Assembly (NCBI GenBank): GCA_001464335.1
Contig: LNEV01000007.1
Span: 124,001 to 188,000 of the forward strand
DNA: 64,000 nt
Origin: Rhizobiales bacterium Ga0077545
Lineage (GTDB): Bacteria > Pseudomonadota > Alphaproteobacteria > Rhizobiales > Methylopilaceae
Direction: 5' to 3'
Shown here one piece after another: positions 25,806-32,866 of the stretch. The number at the start of each line of letters is the position of its first letter. The stretch's first letter is position 1. The translations under genes and the position numbers were made by a program. Below the pieces are notes generated by a model, which did not search any database, was not told the DNA's origin, and saw nothing but the letters and a program-made list of their open reading frames with translations.

Positions 25806-26279
25806 ATGAACGAACAAGATCTGCGTTTCCTGCGCCGCGCCGTCGAACTCGCCGAAGAGGCACTGAACGCGGGCGATGAGCCGTTCGGCTCGGTGCTCGT
25901 GGATGCCGAAGGCCGCATCCGGCACGAAGACCGCAACCGCGTCGCCTCCGGCGACCGGACACGTCATCCCGAGTTCGAGCTTGCCCGCTGGGCGGCCGAA
26001 CACATGACGCCGGAAGAACGCACAGGCGCGAGCGTCTATACATCCGGCGAACACTGCCCGATGTGCGCGGCGGCGCATGGCTGGGTCGGTCTCGGACGCA
26101 TTGTCTATGCGGCGTCGTCGAAGCAGCTTGGGGAATGGCTGGCGGAAATCGGCGTTCCGCCCGGCCCGGTCGCCGCGCTCCCGGCGGGGGACATTGCGCT
26201 GAATGTGATCGTGGAAGGCCCCGCGCCCGAACTCACCGAAAAGGTCCGCGCCCTCCACTTCCGCTGCCACAAACTTTAG
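25806..26279 (+). CDS. Nucleoside/cytidine deaminase-family zinc deaminase
   Basis: A 157-aa deaminase of the CDA superfamily. The zinc-site residues are His54 and Glu56 in HPEFELARWA, and Cys84 and Cys87 in EHCPMCAAA, matching the H-x-E / P-C-x-x-C pattern. It is closest in form to guanine or nucleoside deaminases rather than to TadA (no tRNA adenosine features seen). It begins 4 bases after moaB and is likely co-transcribed. Substrate unknown. Confidence 0.82.
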   Translation: MNEQDLRFLRRAVELAEEALNAGDEPFGSVLVDAEGRIRHEDRNRVASGDRTRHPEFELARWAAEHMTPEERTGASVYTSGEHCPMCAAAHGWVGLGRIVYAASSKQLGEWLAEIGVPPGPVAALPAGDIALNVIVEGPAPELTEKVRALHFRCHKL

Positions 26280-26288
26280 CTCTCAGCC

Positions 26289-26948
26289 TCAGCTGTAAAG
26301 CCAGGCGACAACGCGCGTCGGTACGCGCAAGGTCAGAAGGCCGCAGACGAGCGCGCGGCGCAGGCCGGACCCGAGCTCCGGATTGGTCCCCGCCCGGTCC
26401 GTAACGAACAGCGGCGAGCGCAGGCGCGTGAGGCGCGTCGGCCCGATGCGGCGGACAAGATCGACATATTCGACCGCCGGAAGATGTCGGAAGCCGCCGA
26501 GGCTTTTGTAGAAGCTGCGGTGTATCAGAAGGCCGTAAGCGCCCGCCGGCTGGCCGAACAGGCGTTGCCAGATACTGTGCCCGTCATCGAAGGACAACCG
26601 GAAGGCGGCGGCCCGCGAGCCGGTCAGCCCCTTGCGGTCCGTGCGTTCGATGAACTGGCGCGCATCCCGTGCCCAGGATTCGTCGGGCTCGACGCCCGGC
26701 GCGAGAAAAAGGAGCCACGGCCCCTTGGCCGCTTCCGCGCCGATCGACAGCCGCCTTTCGCGCGCGGACGGGCCTTTGACATAGGCGCATCCGGCGCCTT
26801 CGGCGATCTTGGGAATACCCGGATTGTTGCTGCCATCCACGATGACGACATCGCGCACGACGCCCTCCGCCGCGGCTGGAACCAGAGCGGCAAGCGTTCC
26901 GACAAGGGCCTCCTCGTCGCCTGTTGTTTGAAGCACGACGCTGATCAT
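26289..26948 (-). CDS. Family 2-like glycosyltransferase with C-terminal membrane segment
   Basis: A 219-aa protein with a GT-A-like start (ISVVLQTTGDEEALVGTLAALV, then VVIVDGSNNPG) and the LLFLAPGVEPDESW stretch that carries the metal-site region in related GT2 proteins. The C terminus is a hydrophobic tail (about 196-219). It lacks a clear DxD, so its activity is uncertain. It lies convergent with the deaminase gene. The LexA-boxed radical SAM gene starts divergently, 108 bases away. Confidence 0.65.
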   Translation of the reverse strand: MISVVLQTTGDEEALVGTLAALVPAAAEGVVRDVVIVDGSNNPGIPKIAEGAGCAYVKGPSARERRLSIGAEAAKGPWLLFLAPGVEPDESWARDARQFIERTDRKGLTGSRAAAFRLSFDDGHSIWQRLFGQPAGAYGLLIHRSFYKSLGGFRHLPAVEYVDLVRRIGPTRLTRLRSPLFVTDRAGTNPELGSGLRRALVCGLLTLRVPTRVVAWLYS

Positions 26949-27020
26949 GTGTGGATTTCATAACATAGCTGTTGCAAACGGACATTCTTCCTTTGGTCGC
27001 AGCCTTGAGCTTGCCATTTT

Positions 27021-27035
27021 GTTCTCTATATGTTC
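27021..27035 (+). promoter_or_regulatory. LexA box (GTTC-N7-GTTC)
   Basis: GTTC, TCTATAT, GTTC is a full match to the alphaproteobacterial SOS operator. It lies 21 bases upstream of the radical SAM start, overlapping the likely promoter, so the gene is predicted to be DNA-damage inducible. Confidence 0.65.
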
Positions 27036-27056
27036 CTATCGAACAGAGGAAGAAAC

Positions 27057-28175
27057 ATGGCAGCCCTGGTCCGCACCCGCGATTTCGAACCCGCTCCCGC
27101 CTCGCCGGGCGTCGAGACGCAGCGGAGGCGAGGCCGGGGCGCCGTGACCAATCCGGTCGGTCGTTTCGAGCCCTACAGCCGCGTTCTGGAAGACGACGGC
27201 TGGGAGAGCCTTGCCGATCTGCCGCCCTTCAAGACCGAAATTTCCTTCGAGGCGGCGCGCAAGATCATCACGCGCAACCAGTCGCCCGACATCAGCTTCG
27301 ATCGCTCCATCAACCCCTATCGCGGCTGCGAGCATGGCTGCGTGTATTGCTTCGCGCGGCCGACCCATTCCTATCTCGGCCTGTCGCCGGGGCTCGATTT
27401 CGAATCGAAGCTCACCGTCAAGCCGAACGCAGCCGAACTCCTGGGAAAGGAACTGGCACAGCCGGGCTATGAAGTGCGTACCATGGCGCTCGGCACCAAC
27501 ACCGATCCCTACCAGCCGATCGAGCGCGATTATCGCATCACACGCAGCATTCTCGACGTGCTCGCCCGCACCAAGCATCCGGTCGGCATCGTCACGAAAT
27601 CCGCGCTCGTTCAACGCGACATCGACATCCTCGCCCCCATGGCCGCCGAAGGCCTGGCGCGGGTCGCAATCTCGATCACGACGCTCGATCCAAAGCTCGC
27701 CCGCGCCCTTGAGCCACGCGCCCCCACGCCGCCCAAGCGCCTCGAAACCGTAAAGGCGCTGGCCGATGCGGGCATTCCCGTCACCGTTATGGTCGCGCCC
27801 GTCATTCCCGCGCTCAACGACGAGGAGATCGAGCGGATTCTCGATGCGTCGAAAGCGGCGGGCGCGCAGAGCGCGGGTTATGTGCTTCTGCGGCTGCCCT
27901 ATGAGATCAAGGATCTGTTCCGCGAATGGCTCGACGAGCATCGCCCGGGCCGGGCTCAGCATGTGATGAGCCTCGTGAAATCGACCCGCGGCGGCAAGGA
28001 ATATGAAGCCGAGTGGGGCAAACGCATGATCGGCGACGGCGTCTATGCTTGGACGATCGGGCGGCGGTTCGAACTGGCCTGCAAAAGGCTCGGCCTCAAC
28101 GAAAAGAAGTTTTCGCTGCGCAAGGATCTTTTCCAGCCGCCTGCGCGCCCGGGCGAACAGTTGAATCTGTTCTGA
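27057..28175 (+). CDS. PA0069-family radical SAM protein (SplB-like)
   Basis: A 372-aa radical SAM enzyme. The 4Fe-4S motif is Cys91, Cys95, Cys98 (RGCEHGCVYCFARP), the C-x3-C-x2-C of the superfamily. Later motifs include TNTDPYQPIERDYRITR and VVAPVIPALND-like stretches typical of the PA0069/Rv2578c group, often labelled DNA repair photolyase by similarity to spore photoproduct lyase. Real activity is unknown. A good GAGGAAG precedes the ATG at 27057, which I prefer over an in-frame ATG nine codons earlier. The perfect LexA box in the promoter supports a DNA-damage role. Confidence 0.87.
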   Translation: MAALVRTRDFEPAPASPGVETQRRRGRGAVTNPVGRFEPYSRVLEDDGWESLADLPPFKTEISFEAARKIITRNQSPDISFDRSINPYRGCEHGCVYCFARPTHSYLGLSPGLDFESKLTVKPNAAELLGKELAQPGYEVRTMALGTNTDPYQPIERDYRITRSILDVLARTKHPVGIVTKSALVQRDIDILAPMAAEGLARVAISITTLDPKLARALEPRAPTPPKRLETVKALADAGIPVTVMVAPVIPALNDEEIERILDASKAAGAQSAGYVLLRLPYEIKDLFREWLDEHRPGRAQHVMSLVKSTRGGKEYEAEWGKRMIGDGVYAWTIGRRFELACKRLGLNEKKFSLRKDLFQPPARPGEQLNLF

Positions 28176-28219
28176 TGACCATACATGTTGCGCCATACTC
28201 GCCGAAGGAGCGCCGCCGC

Positions 28220-28654
28220 ATGACCATGGAACCGCGTGTCAGTCTGATCACGCTCGGGGTCGACGATCCGGCCGCTTCGGCCGCGTTCTACACGAAGCTC
28301 GGCTTCCACAAGGCGAAGGATGGGAATGAGGACGTCGCCTTCTTCCAGCTCTCGGGCGGGCTTGTTCTGTCGCTTTACCGCCGCGCCAATCTGTTCCGCG
28401 ACGCGGATCTTCCAGATGGCGGAGAACGGTTTTCGGGTATCACACTCGCCTACAACACGCGCTCCGAACTCGATGTCGACAAGCTCGCCGCCGCCTTCAT
28501 CGGCGCGGGGGGACGGCTGGTAAAGCCGCCTCACAAAGTGTTCTGGGGCGGCTATATCGCCTATGCCGCAGATCCCGACGGCCATGTCTGGGAAATCGCC
28601 TACAATCCGGACTGGCCGCTCGGCGAAGACGGCGCCCTTACCCTGCCGGGTTGA
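28220..28654 (+). CDS. VOC-family (glyoxalase-like) protein
   Basis: A 144-aa protein with two beta-alpha-beta-beta-beta repeats of the vicinal oxygen chelate fold: LITLGVDDPAASAAFYTKLGF, then GGYIAYAADPDGHVWEIAYNP with the metal-binding His/Glu pair. The family includes glyoxalases, dioxygenases and resistance proteins; the substrate is not clear. GAAGGAG precedes the ATG by 9 bases. Its stop abuts the stop of the convergent PilZ gene. Confidence 0.85.
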   Translation: MTMEPRVSLITLGVDDPAASAAFYTKLGFHKAKDGNEDVAFFQLSGGLVLSLYRRANLFRDADLPDGGERFSGITLAYNTRSELDVDKLAAAFIGAGGRLVKPPHKVFWGGYIAYAADPDGHVWEIAYNPDWPLGEDGALTLPG

Positions 28655-29017
28655 TCAGGCCCCGCCGGAAAGATCCTCGATCCGGCGCTTCAGCAATTCC
28701 CGCTCGGCTTCGAGCTTTTTCAGGCGGCGGACCTTCTCAAGCGAGATCGGCTCGACATCGCGCTCGTGCTGTTCGAACCTGACACCGACATGGCGATCAT
28801 TGCGCCACACAATACGGGCGCGGTGCATCTCATCGCGCTGCGTGATGTAAAGATCGAAAGTCTCGGGAAGGAAGGTCGGCGCGGGCATGACCAGACGTCC
28901 GCCCGCATCGGACAGATTGCGAACGATGCAATCATAGGTTGAATTCAGATGGCGCATATGGATGCGCGCACCGAGAAAACTCGGCATCCGCGAAGACTGG
29001 CGACGTTCGGTCGTCAT
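28655..29017 (-). CDS. Single-domain PilZ protein (c-di-GMP binding)
   Basis: A 120-aa PilZ-domain protein that likely binds the second messenger c-di-GMP. The N-terminal ERRQSSR supplies the Arg-rich loop, and VRNLSDAGGRLVM corresponds to the D/N-x-S-x-x-G motif. A short charged helix at the C terminus (RRLKKLEAERELLKRRI) may make a coiled coil. The ATG at 29017 (AGGGGA 6 bases upstream) is chosen over an open frame to 29125. The upstream region carries a CtrA-like box and GACTC shared with rnhB. Confidence 0.8.
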   Translation of the reverse strand: MTTERRQSSRMPSFLGARIHMRHLNSTYDCIVRNLSDAGGRLVMPAPTFLPETFDLYITQRDEMHRARIVWRNDRHVGVRFEQHERDVEPISLEKVRRLKKLEAERELLKRRIEDLSGGA

Positions 29018-29077
29018 CGACGTTCCCCTGAAACTGAACCTCATGGTTGTACTGCGCGATCCAACCTTATGTCTTGC

Positions 29078-29108
29078 GTAAGCTTTTATTAACCTTACCT
29101 CGCGACTC
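29078..29108. promoter_or_regulatory. CtrA-like box and GANTC site between pilZ gene and rnhB
   Basis: GTAA-N7-TTAACC (29078-29094) matches seven of the eight fixed bases of the TTAA-N7-TTAA CtrA consensus; GACTC at 29104-29108 is a CcrM site. Both lie in the 117-base divergent region, so either gene could be controlled. Confidence 0.45.
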
Positions 29109-29134
29109 GGCGTCAGGCATGGCAAGTTCGACCC

Positions 29135-29836
29135 ATGCGCGCTCCCCCCAAGAAGCCTCTACTTGGTCCACATTTTCGCTTTGAAAGAGCGGCTATGAAA
29201 AACGGGTGCGAGCTTGTTGCGGGTGTGGACGAAGCCGGCCGAGGCCCCCTTGCCGGGCCAGTCGTCGCGGCAGCCGTCATTCTCAATCCGAAAAAGATCC
29301 CGAAGGGCATCGACGATTCGAAAGCTATGACCGCCTCGGCGCGCGAGGCGCTCTACCGGGAGATCATGCGGACTGCGGAAGTTGCTTTCGTTTCGGCCAG
29401 CCCCCAGAGGATCGACCGCATCGATATTCGCAAGGCAACACTTTGGGCGATGTGCGCGGCGGTCGACGCTTTGCCCCGCAAACCGCAGCGGGTTTTCGTC
29501 GATGGACGAGAGTTCCCGGACGGATTGCCGTGCCCGGCGGAAGCCGTGGTCGATGGCGACGCCAAGCTTGTGTCCATCGCGGCCGCCTCAATCGTCGCGA
29601 AGGTCACGCGCGACCGCCTGATGCTTCGCCTCGGCCTGTCCGTACCGGGCTACGGCTTTGAGAAGCATATGGGCTATCCGACTCGCGAACATCGCGAAGC
29701 TCTCGAACGCCTCGGCCCCACCTGTCACCACCGGCGGAGTTTCGCACCGGTACGTGTTGCGTATGGACGCATTGACGACGCGCGCACGGCGGAAGCGCCT
29801 TACCCGCACACGCTCGGCATCGAGGCTGCCGAATAA
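29135..29836 (+). CDS. rnhB: Ribonuclease HII
   Basis: Endonuclease (233 aa) that cleaves RNA in RNA-DNA hybrids and at single ribonucleotides in DNA. The metal-binding pattern is VAGVDEAGRGPLAGPV (Asp and Glu), GIDDSKAM (Asp) and VDGDAKLVSIAAASIVAKVTRD (Asp), all as in the family. The start at 29135 gives the usual alphaproteobacterial N-terminal extension (PKKPLLGPHFRFERAA) before the core. Compare rnhA at 44.8 kb. It is divergent from the PilZ gene. Confidence 0.95.
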   Translation: MRAPPKKPLLGPHFRFERAAMKNGCELVAGVDEAGRGPLAGPVVAAAVILNPKKIPKGIDDSKAMTASAREALYREIMRTAEVAFVSASPQRIDRIDIRKATLWAMCAAVDALPRKPQRVFVDGREFPDGLPCPAEAVVDGDAKLVSIAAASIVAKVTRDRLMLRLGLSVPGYGFEKHMGYPTREHREALERLGPTCHHRRSFAPVRVAYGRIDDARTAEAPYPHTLGIEAAE

Positions 29837-29840
29837 GTCC

Positions 29841-29924
29841 TCAGCTCAGATAGCCCATCAGCCACAAAACGAGAATGATCGGCAGGGGAATGCCGATGAG
29901 CCACAAAAGACCGCCACGAAGCAT
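29841..29924 (-). CDS. 27-aa hydrophobic membrane peptide
   Basis: A very short frame with GGAGGAC 5 bases before the ATG. The peptide (MLRGGLLWLIGIPLPIIL then VLWLMGYLS) is nearly all hydrophobic, which predicts one membrane helix. Similar tiny proteins occur in Hyphomicrobiales, by my recollection. It is missed by length-limited gene finders. It lies downstream of the ATP synthase terminator, so it probably has its own promoter. Confidence 0.6.
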   Translation of the reverse strand: MLRGGLLWLIGIPLPIILVLWLMGYLS

Positions 29925-29995
29925 GATGTCCTCCTTCACCAAGGTGAGGAGGCAATGCGGCAACGCTCCATGAAGTTCCCCCGCACGGAAACGCA

Positions 29996-30022
29996 AAGAA
30001 AAGGGCCGCCAATGGGCGGCCC
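29996..30022 (-). terminator. Rho-independent terminator of the F0 ATP synthase operon
   Basis: On the minus strand, GGGCCGCC pairs with GGCGGCCC around a 4-base loop, then TTTTCTTT follows. It lies 29 bases after the atpF stop and ends the operon. Confidence 0.85.
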
Positions 30023-30050
30023 TGCTCTTTTGAGCGTTTCCTCAATGTCG

Positions 30051-30536
30051 TCAGTGCAGCTTCGAGCGGACTTCCTTCAGTCCCTTTTCGATGAGCTCAT
30101 CGCCCTTCTTGCCCTTGGCGCTGGTCGTCATGACCTCTGTGGCGGCCTTGACCGCCGCATCGGCGGCAACCGCGCGGACTTCGGCGATGGCCTGCGTTTC
30201 CGCCTGGGCAATCTTCGTTTCCGCCATCTTGGTGCGGCGGGCAACGAACTCCTCGGATTTCTGCTTTGCTTCGAGGGCGAGACGCTCGGCCTCGGCCTTG
30301 GCTACGGACACGATGGCGTCCGCTTCCTTTTCGGCGTCGCGGCGCTTCTGCTCATAGTCCGCGAGGATTTTCTGGGCGTCTTCCCGCAGCTTGCGCGCCT
30401 CGTCGAGATCGTCGGCGATCCGCTTCGAGCGTGCGTCGAGGCCCTTCAGAAGCGTGCGATGCGCTCCGGCGTAAATGACGATGCCGAAGAAGATGACGAA
30501 GGCGACGAGAACCCAGAAATCGGTCGATTGCAGCAT
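30051..30536 (-). CDS. atpF: F0 ATP synthase subunit b
   Basis: Peripheral stalk subunit b (161 aa) of the proton-driven ATP synthase. One N-terminal membrane helix (about 6-24, FWVLVAFVIFFGIVIYAG) is followed by a long charged coiled coil that reaches F1. It is the last gene of the atpI-B-E-F'-F operon, 4 bases after the b' gene. F1 genes are not in the window, as usual in alphaproteobacteria, where F0 and F1 operons are separate. Confidence 0.93.
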   Translation of the reverse strand: MLQSTDFWVLVAFVIFFGIVIYAGAHRTLLKGLDARSKRIADDLDEARKLREDAQKILADYEQKRRDAEKEADAIVSVAKAEAERLALEAKQKSEEFVARRTKMAETKIAQAETQAIAEVRAVAADAAVKAATEVMTTSAKGKKGDELIEKGLKEVRSKLH

Positions 30537-30540
30537 CGGA

Positions 30541-31161
30541 TCACACCTTCAGCGCGGTTGTGACCGCCGTTTCGACGTGGGCGGCGTCCGGCTTTTCGCC
30601 GAGCAGCCGTGTGACGATTTCAGACGTCGCTTCGACTGCAATGCTGCGGACATTGGCGAGAGCCGCCGCCTTGGTTTCGGCGATCTGCTTCTCGGCCGTG
30701 TCAAGACGCGCACCGAGTTCGGCTTCCAGAGCCTTGCGCTGGCTGTCGGTCTCGGCCTGCAACTTGTCGCGGGTTTCGCCCGCGATCTTCTGGGCCTTGC
30801 CGCGCGCCTCGGCGAGCGAGCTTTCGTAGGAAGCGATCGCGGTCTCGGTCTCGGTCTTGAGGCGCTGCGCTTCGGCGAGATCCGACGCGATGCGGTTCGC
30901 ACGATCCTCGATGATGCCGCCGATGCGCGGAAGCGCGATGCGGCTCATCAGGGTGTAAAGCAGCACAAAGGAGATCGCCAGCCACAGGAGCTGCGAGGGG
31001 AAGGTCGTCGCGTCGAAGGGCGGGAACGAAGCGCCATGCGCCTCGGACGCCGGCGTCTCGATCGTGACCCCATCGACAGTGTTGGCTTCCGGGGGAATGC
31101 CCTGCTGCACCTCGCCTTGGGCGATGATGAACTTGGCAACCGGAGCTGCAGCCTCAGACAT
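30541..31161 (-). CDS. atpG: F0 ATP synthase subunit b'
   Basis: Second stalk subunit (b', 206 aa). It has an N-terminal extension (about 1-55) and one membrane helix (about 57-74, LLWLAISFVLLYTLMS) followed by a long coiled coil rich in Glu, Lys and Ala. Alphaproteobacteria and photosynthetic organisms use b plus b' instead of a b homodimer. It is also called atpF2 or atpX in different genomes. It starts about 80 bases after atpE, behind a hairpin. Confidence 0.9.
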   Translation of the reverse strand: MSEAAAPVAKFIIAQGEVQQGIPPEANTVDGVTIETPASEAHGASFPPFDATTFPSQLLWLAISFVLLYTLMSRIALPRIGGIIEDRANRIASDLAEAQRLKTETETAIASYESSLAEARGKAQKIAGETRDKLQAETDSQRKALEAELGARLDTAEKQIAETKAAALANVRSIAVEATSEIVTRLLGEKPDAAHVETAVTTALKV

Positions 31162-31197
31162 GGCTCGGCCTTCTCATATGCACGTCGCGGACATTCT

Positions 31198-31219
31198 GCC
31201 GCCGACCGAAGCCGGCGGC
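31198..31219 (-). other. Intergenic hairpin between atpE and atpF'
   Basis: GCCGCCG (31198-31204) and CGGCGGC (31213-31219) form a 7-bp stem with an 8-base loop in the 80-base gap. There is no T-tract. A hairpin after atpE is often used to stabilise the c-subunit mRNA, whose product is needed in excess. Confidence 0.5.
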
Positions 31220-31242
31220 GGATGGATAGCCTCTGAAGGCGA

Positions 31243-31470
31243 TCAGACCACGAACAGCAGGACGAGCGCGACGACGAGCGAGAAGATGCCGAGACCTTCC
31301 GCGAGCGCGGCGCCGATGAAGGCACGGGCAAACTGGCCATCGGCCGCTGACGGGTTGCGCAGCGCGCCCGAAAGGAAGTTGGCGAAGATGTTACCGACGC
31401 CGATGCCGGCGAGGCCCATGCCGAGGGTGGCGATACCAGCACCGAGGAACTTGGCGGCTTCAGCTTCCAT
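31243..31470 (-). CDS. atpE: F0 ATP synthase subunit c
   Basis: Proteolipid that forms the rotating ring (75 aa). It has two transmembrane hairpin helices, the polar loop RNP at about 38-40, and the proton-binding Glu58 in [11 protein letters not shown]. The Gly-rich first helix ([11 protein letters not shown]) is normal. Glu rather than Asp at the ion site is usual for alphaproteobacteria. It is followed by a hairpin and then the b' gene. Confidence 0.96.
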   Translation of the reverse strand: MEAEAAKFLGAGIATLGMGLAGIGVGNIFANFLSGALRNPSAADGQFARAFIGAALAEGLGIFSLVVALVLLFVV

Positions 31471-31524
31471 GATGATCTCCTATTGAACTCGTAATGGCGT
31501 GTGGATGAGGAAACGAGACCCGGA

Positions 31525-32283
31525 TCAGTGACCCGGATGCAGCGCGTCGTTGAGGTAGATGCAGGTCAGCACCGTGAAGACGTAGGCCTGAAGGAAGCAG
31601 ACCAGGAACTCGAGAGCCGTCAGCGCGACAACCATGCTGAGCGGAAGAATGGCACCGGCAACGCCGGCCGCACCGCCCGCGATCATCATGACGATGAAGC
31701 CCGCGAACACTTTCATCGCGATATGGCCGGCCAGCATGTTGGCGAACAGACGCAGCGACAGGCTGATCGGGCGCGACAGGAACGAGATGAGTTCGATCAG
31801 CACCATGAACGGCAGAAGGAATGCCGGCACGCCCGACGGCACGAACAGATGCAGGAAATGCGTGCCGTGGCGGATGAAGCCGTAAAGAATGACGGTCCCG
31901 ATGACGACGACGGCGAGCGCGGCCGTGACGATGAGATGGCTCGTGACCGTGAACGAGAACGGCACCATGCCGAGCATGTTCGCCGTGAACACGAAGATGA
32001 ACAGCGAGAACACCAGCGGGAAGAACTTCATGCCTTCGGTGCCGGCGGTCGAGCGCACGGTCGAGGCGACGAATTCGTAGGCAAGTTCCGCGACGGACTG
32101 GAAGCGACCGGGGACAAGCGCGCGGCTGCTGGTGGCGGAGGTCAGGAAGAAGAACACCAGCGCCACGATGCCGAACATGAAGGCGGCAGAGTTCGTGAAC
32201 GCGAGATCGACGCCGCCCGGCGAGCCGAGAGACACGAGATTCTTGATCTCGAACTGGTGAATTGGATCGATCTCGGTCGCCAT
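31525..32283 (-). CDS. atpB: F0 ATP synthase subunit a
   Basis: Stator subunit a (252 aa) that forms the proton half-channels next to the c ring. Multiple hydrophobic helices are visible, with the essential Arg in [14 protein letters not shown] and the start [17 protein letters not shown]. It begins 9 bases after the atpI stop and is followed by atpE 54 bases later. Confidence 0.95.
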   Translation of the reverse strand: MATEIDPIHQFEIKNLVSLGSPGGVDLAFTNSAAFMFGIVALVFFFLTSATSSRALVPGRFQSVAELAYEFVASTVRSTAGTEGMKFFPLVFSLFIFVFTANMLGMVPFSFTVTSHLIVTAALAVVVIGTVILYGFIRHGTHFLHLFVPSGVPAFLLPFMVLIELISFLSRPISLSLRLFANMLAGHIAMKVFAGFIVMMIAGGAAGVAGAILPLSMVVALTALEFLVCFLQAYVFTVLTCIYLNDALHPGH

Positions 32284-32292
32284 CGCCCGCTC

Positions 32293-32685
32293 TTAGCCCT
32301 TCTCGCCGTCGCCCTTTTTGGGCTTCTGGCCGAATTCACCTGTTGCTCGCATCATGTTGAGAATGCCGGCTCCGAAGCCGAGCAGAAGCAACACGATCAT
32401 TCCGAGGGGTGCGGTGTCGAAGAACCAGTCGATGCCGTAGCCGACGCCCGCACCAACAAGAACACCCGCAACGAACTCACTGCCGAGCCGAAAAGCCAAG
32501 GTCATTCCCGACGCCGCGGATGTGCGGCTCGATCGTGCATTGGCCTTGTCCGCCTCTAGCCTGCGTTCGGCATCGACCTTTTTAAGCTCGACGTCGAGGT
32601 TCTTCAGCCTGCCGGAGATGTCAGCGTCGGACGTTTGAGGCTTTCCGGCGCCATCCTGACCGTCCGTATTTCCGCGGTCGCTCAT
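32293..32685 (-). CDS. atpI: AtpI-like F0 accessory protein
   Basis: A 130-aa AtpI-family protein, thought to help assemble the c ring. The start at 32685 (MSDRGNTDG) follows the promoter below and avoids an upstream frame to 32763. An N-terminal polar coiled part (about 25-60) comes before two membrane helices (FVAGVLVGAGVGYGIDWF and IVLLLLGFGAGILNMMR), the usual AtpI pattern. First gene of the operon. Confidence 0.88.
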   Translation of the reverse strand: MSDRGNTDGQDGAGKPQTSDADISGRLKNLDVELKKVDAERRLEADKANARSSRTSAASGMTLAFRLGSEFVAGVLVGAGVGYGIDWFFDTAPLGMIVLLLLGFGAGILNMMRATGEFGQKPKKGDGEKG

Positions 32686-32734
32686 GATGTTGCTCGTCGA
32701 AGCCTTCGGTTTCGTACCCCCCGAAACCGCGCGC

Positions 32735-32763
32735 ACCTTAGTGTCGCGCCCGTGGGGTGTCAA
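32735..32763 (-). promoter_or_regulatory. Sigma-70-type promoter of the F0 ATP synthase operon
   Basis: On the minus strand, TTGACA (32763-32758) and TAAGGT (32740-32735) are separated by exactly 17 bases. The -35 box is a full consensus match. It lies about 50 bases before the atpI start. Confidence 0.65.
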
Positions 32764-32803
32764 GAATGTGGTAAGAGATGTTAAATCATTGATTTATTTA
32801 GGC

Positions 32804-32838
32804 AAAAAACCCCGATGACGCTCTGTCGCAGGGGCTTT
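32804..32838 (-). terminator. Rho-independent terminator of smc
   Basis: On the minus strand a GCCCC...GGGG hairpin (interior partly paired) is followed by six T residues. It lies 29 bases after the smc stop. AT-rich sequence then leads to the atp promoter. Confidence 0.75.
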
Positions 32839-32866
32839 TCCCGTATCTTGCATACCACGGAGCGGA

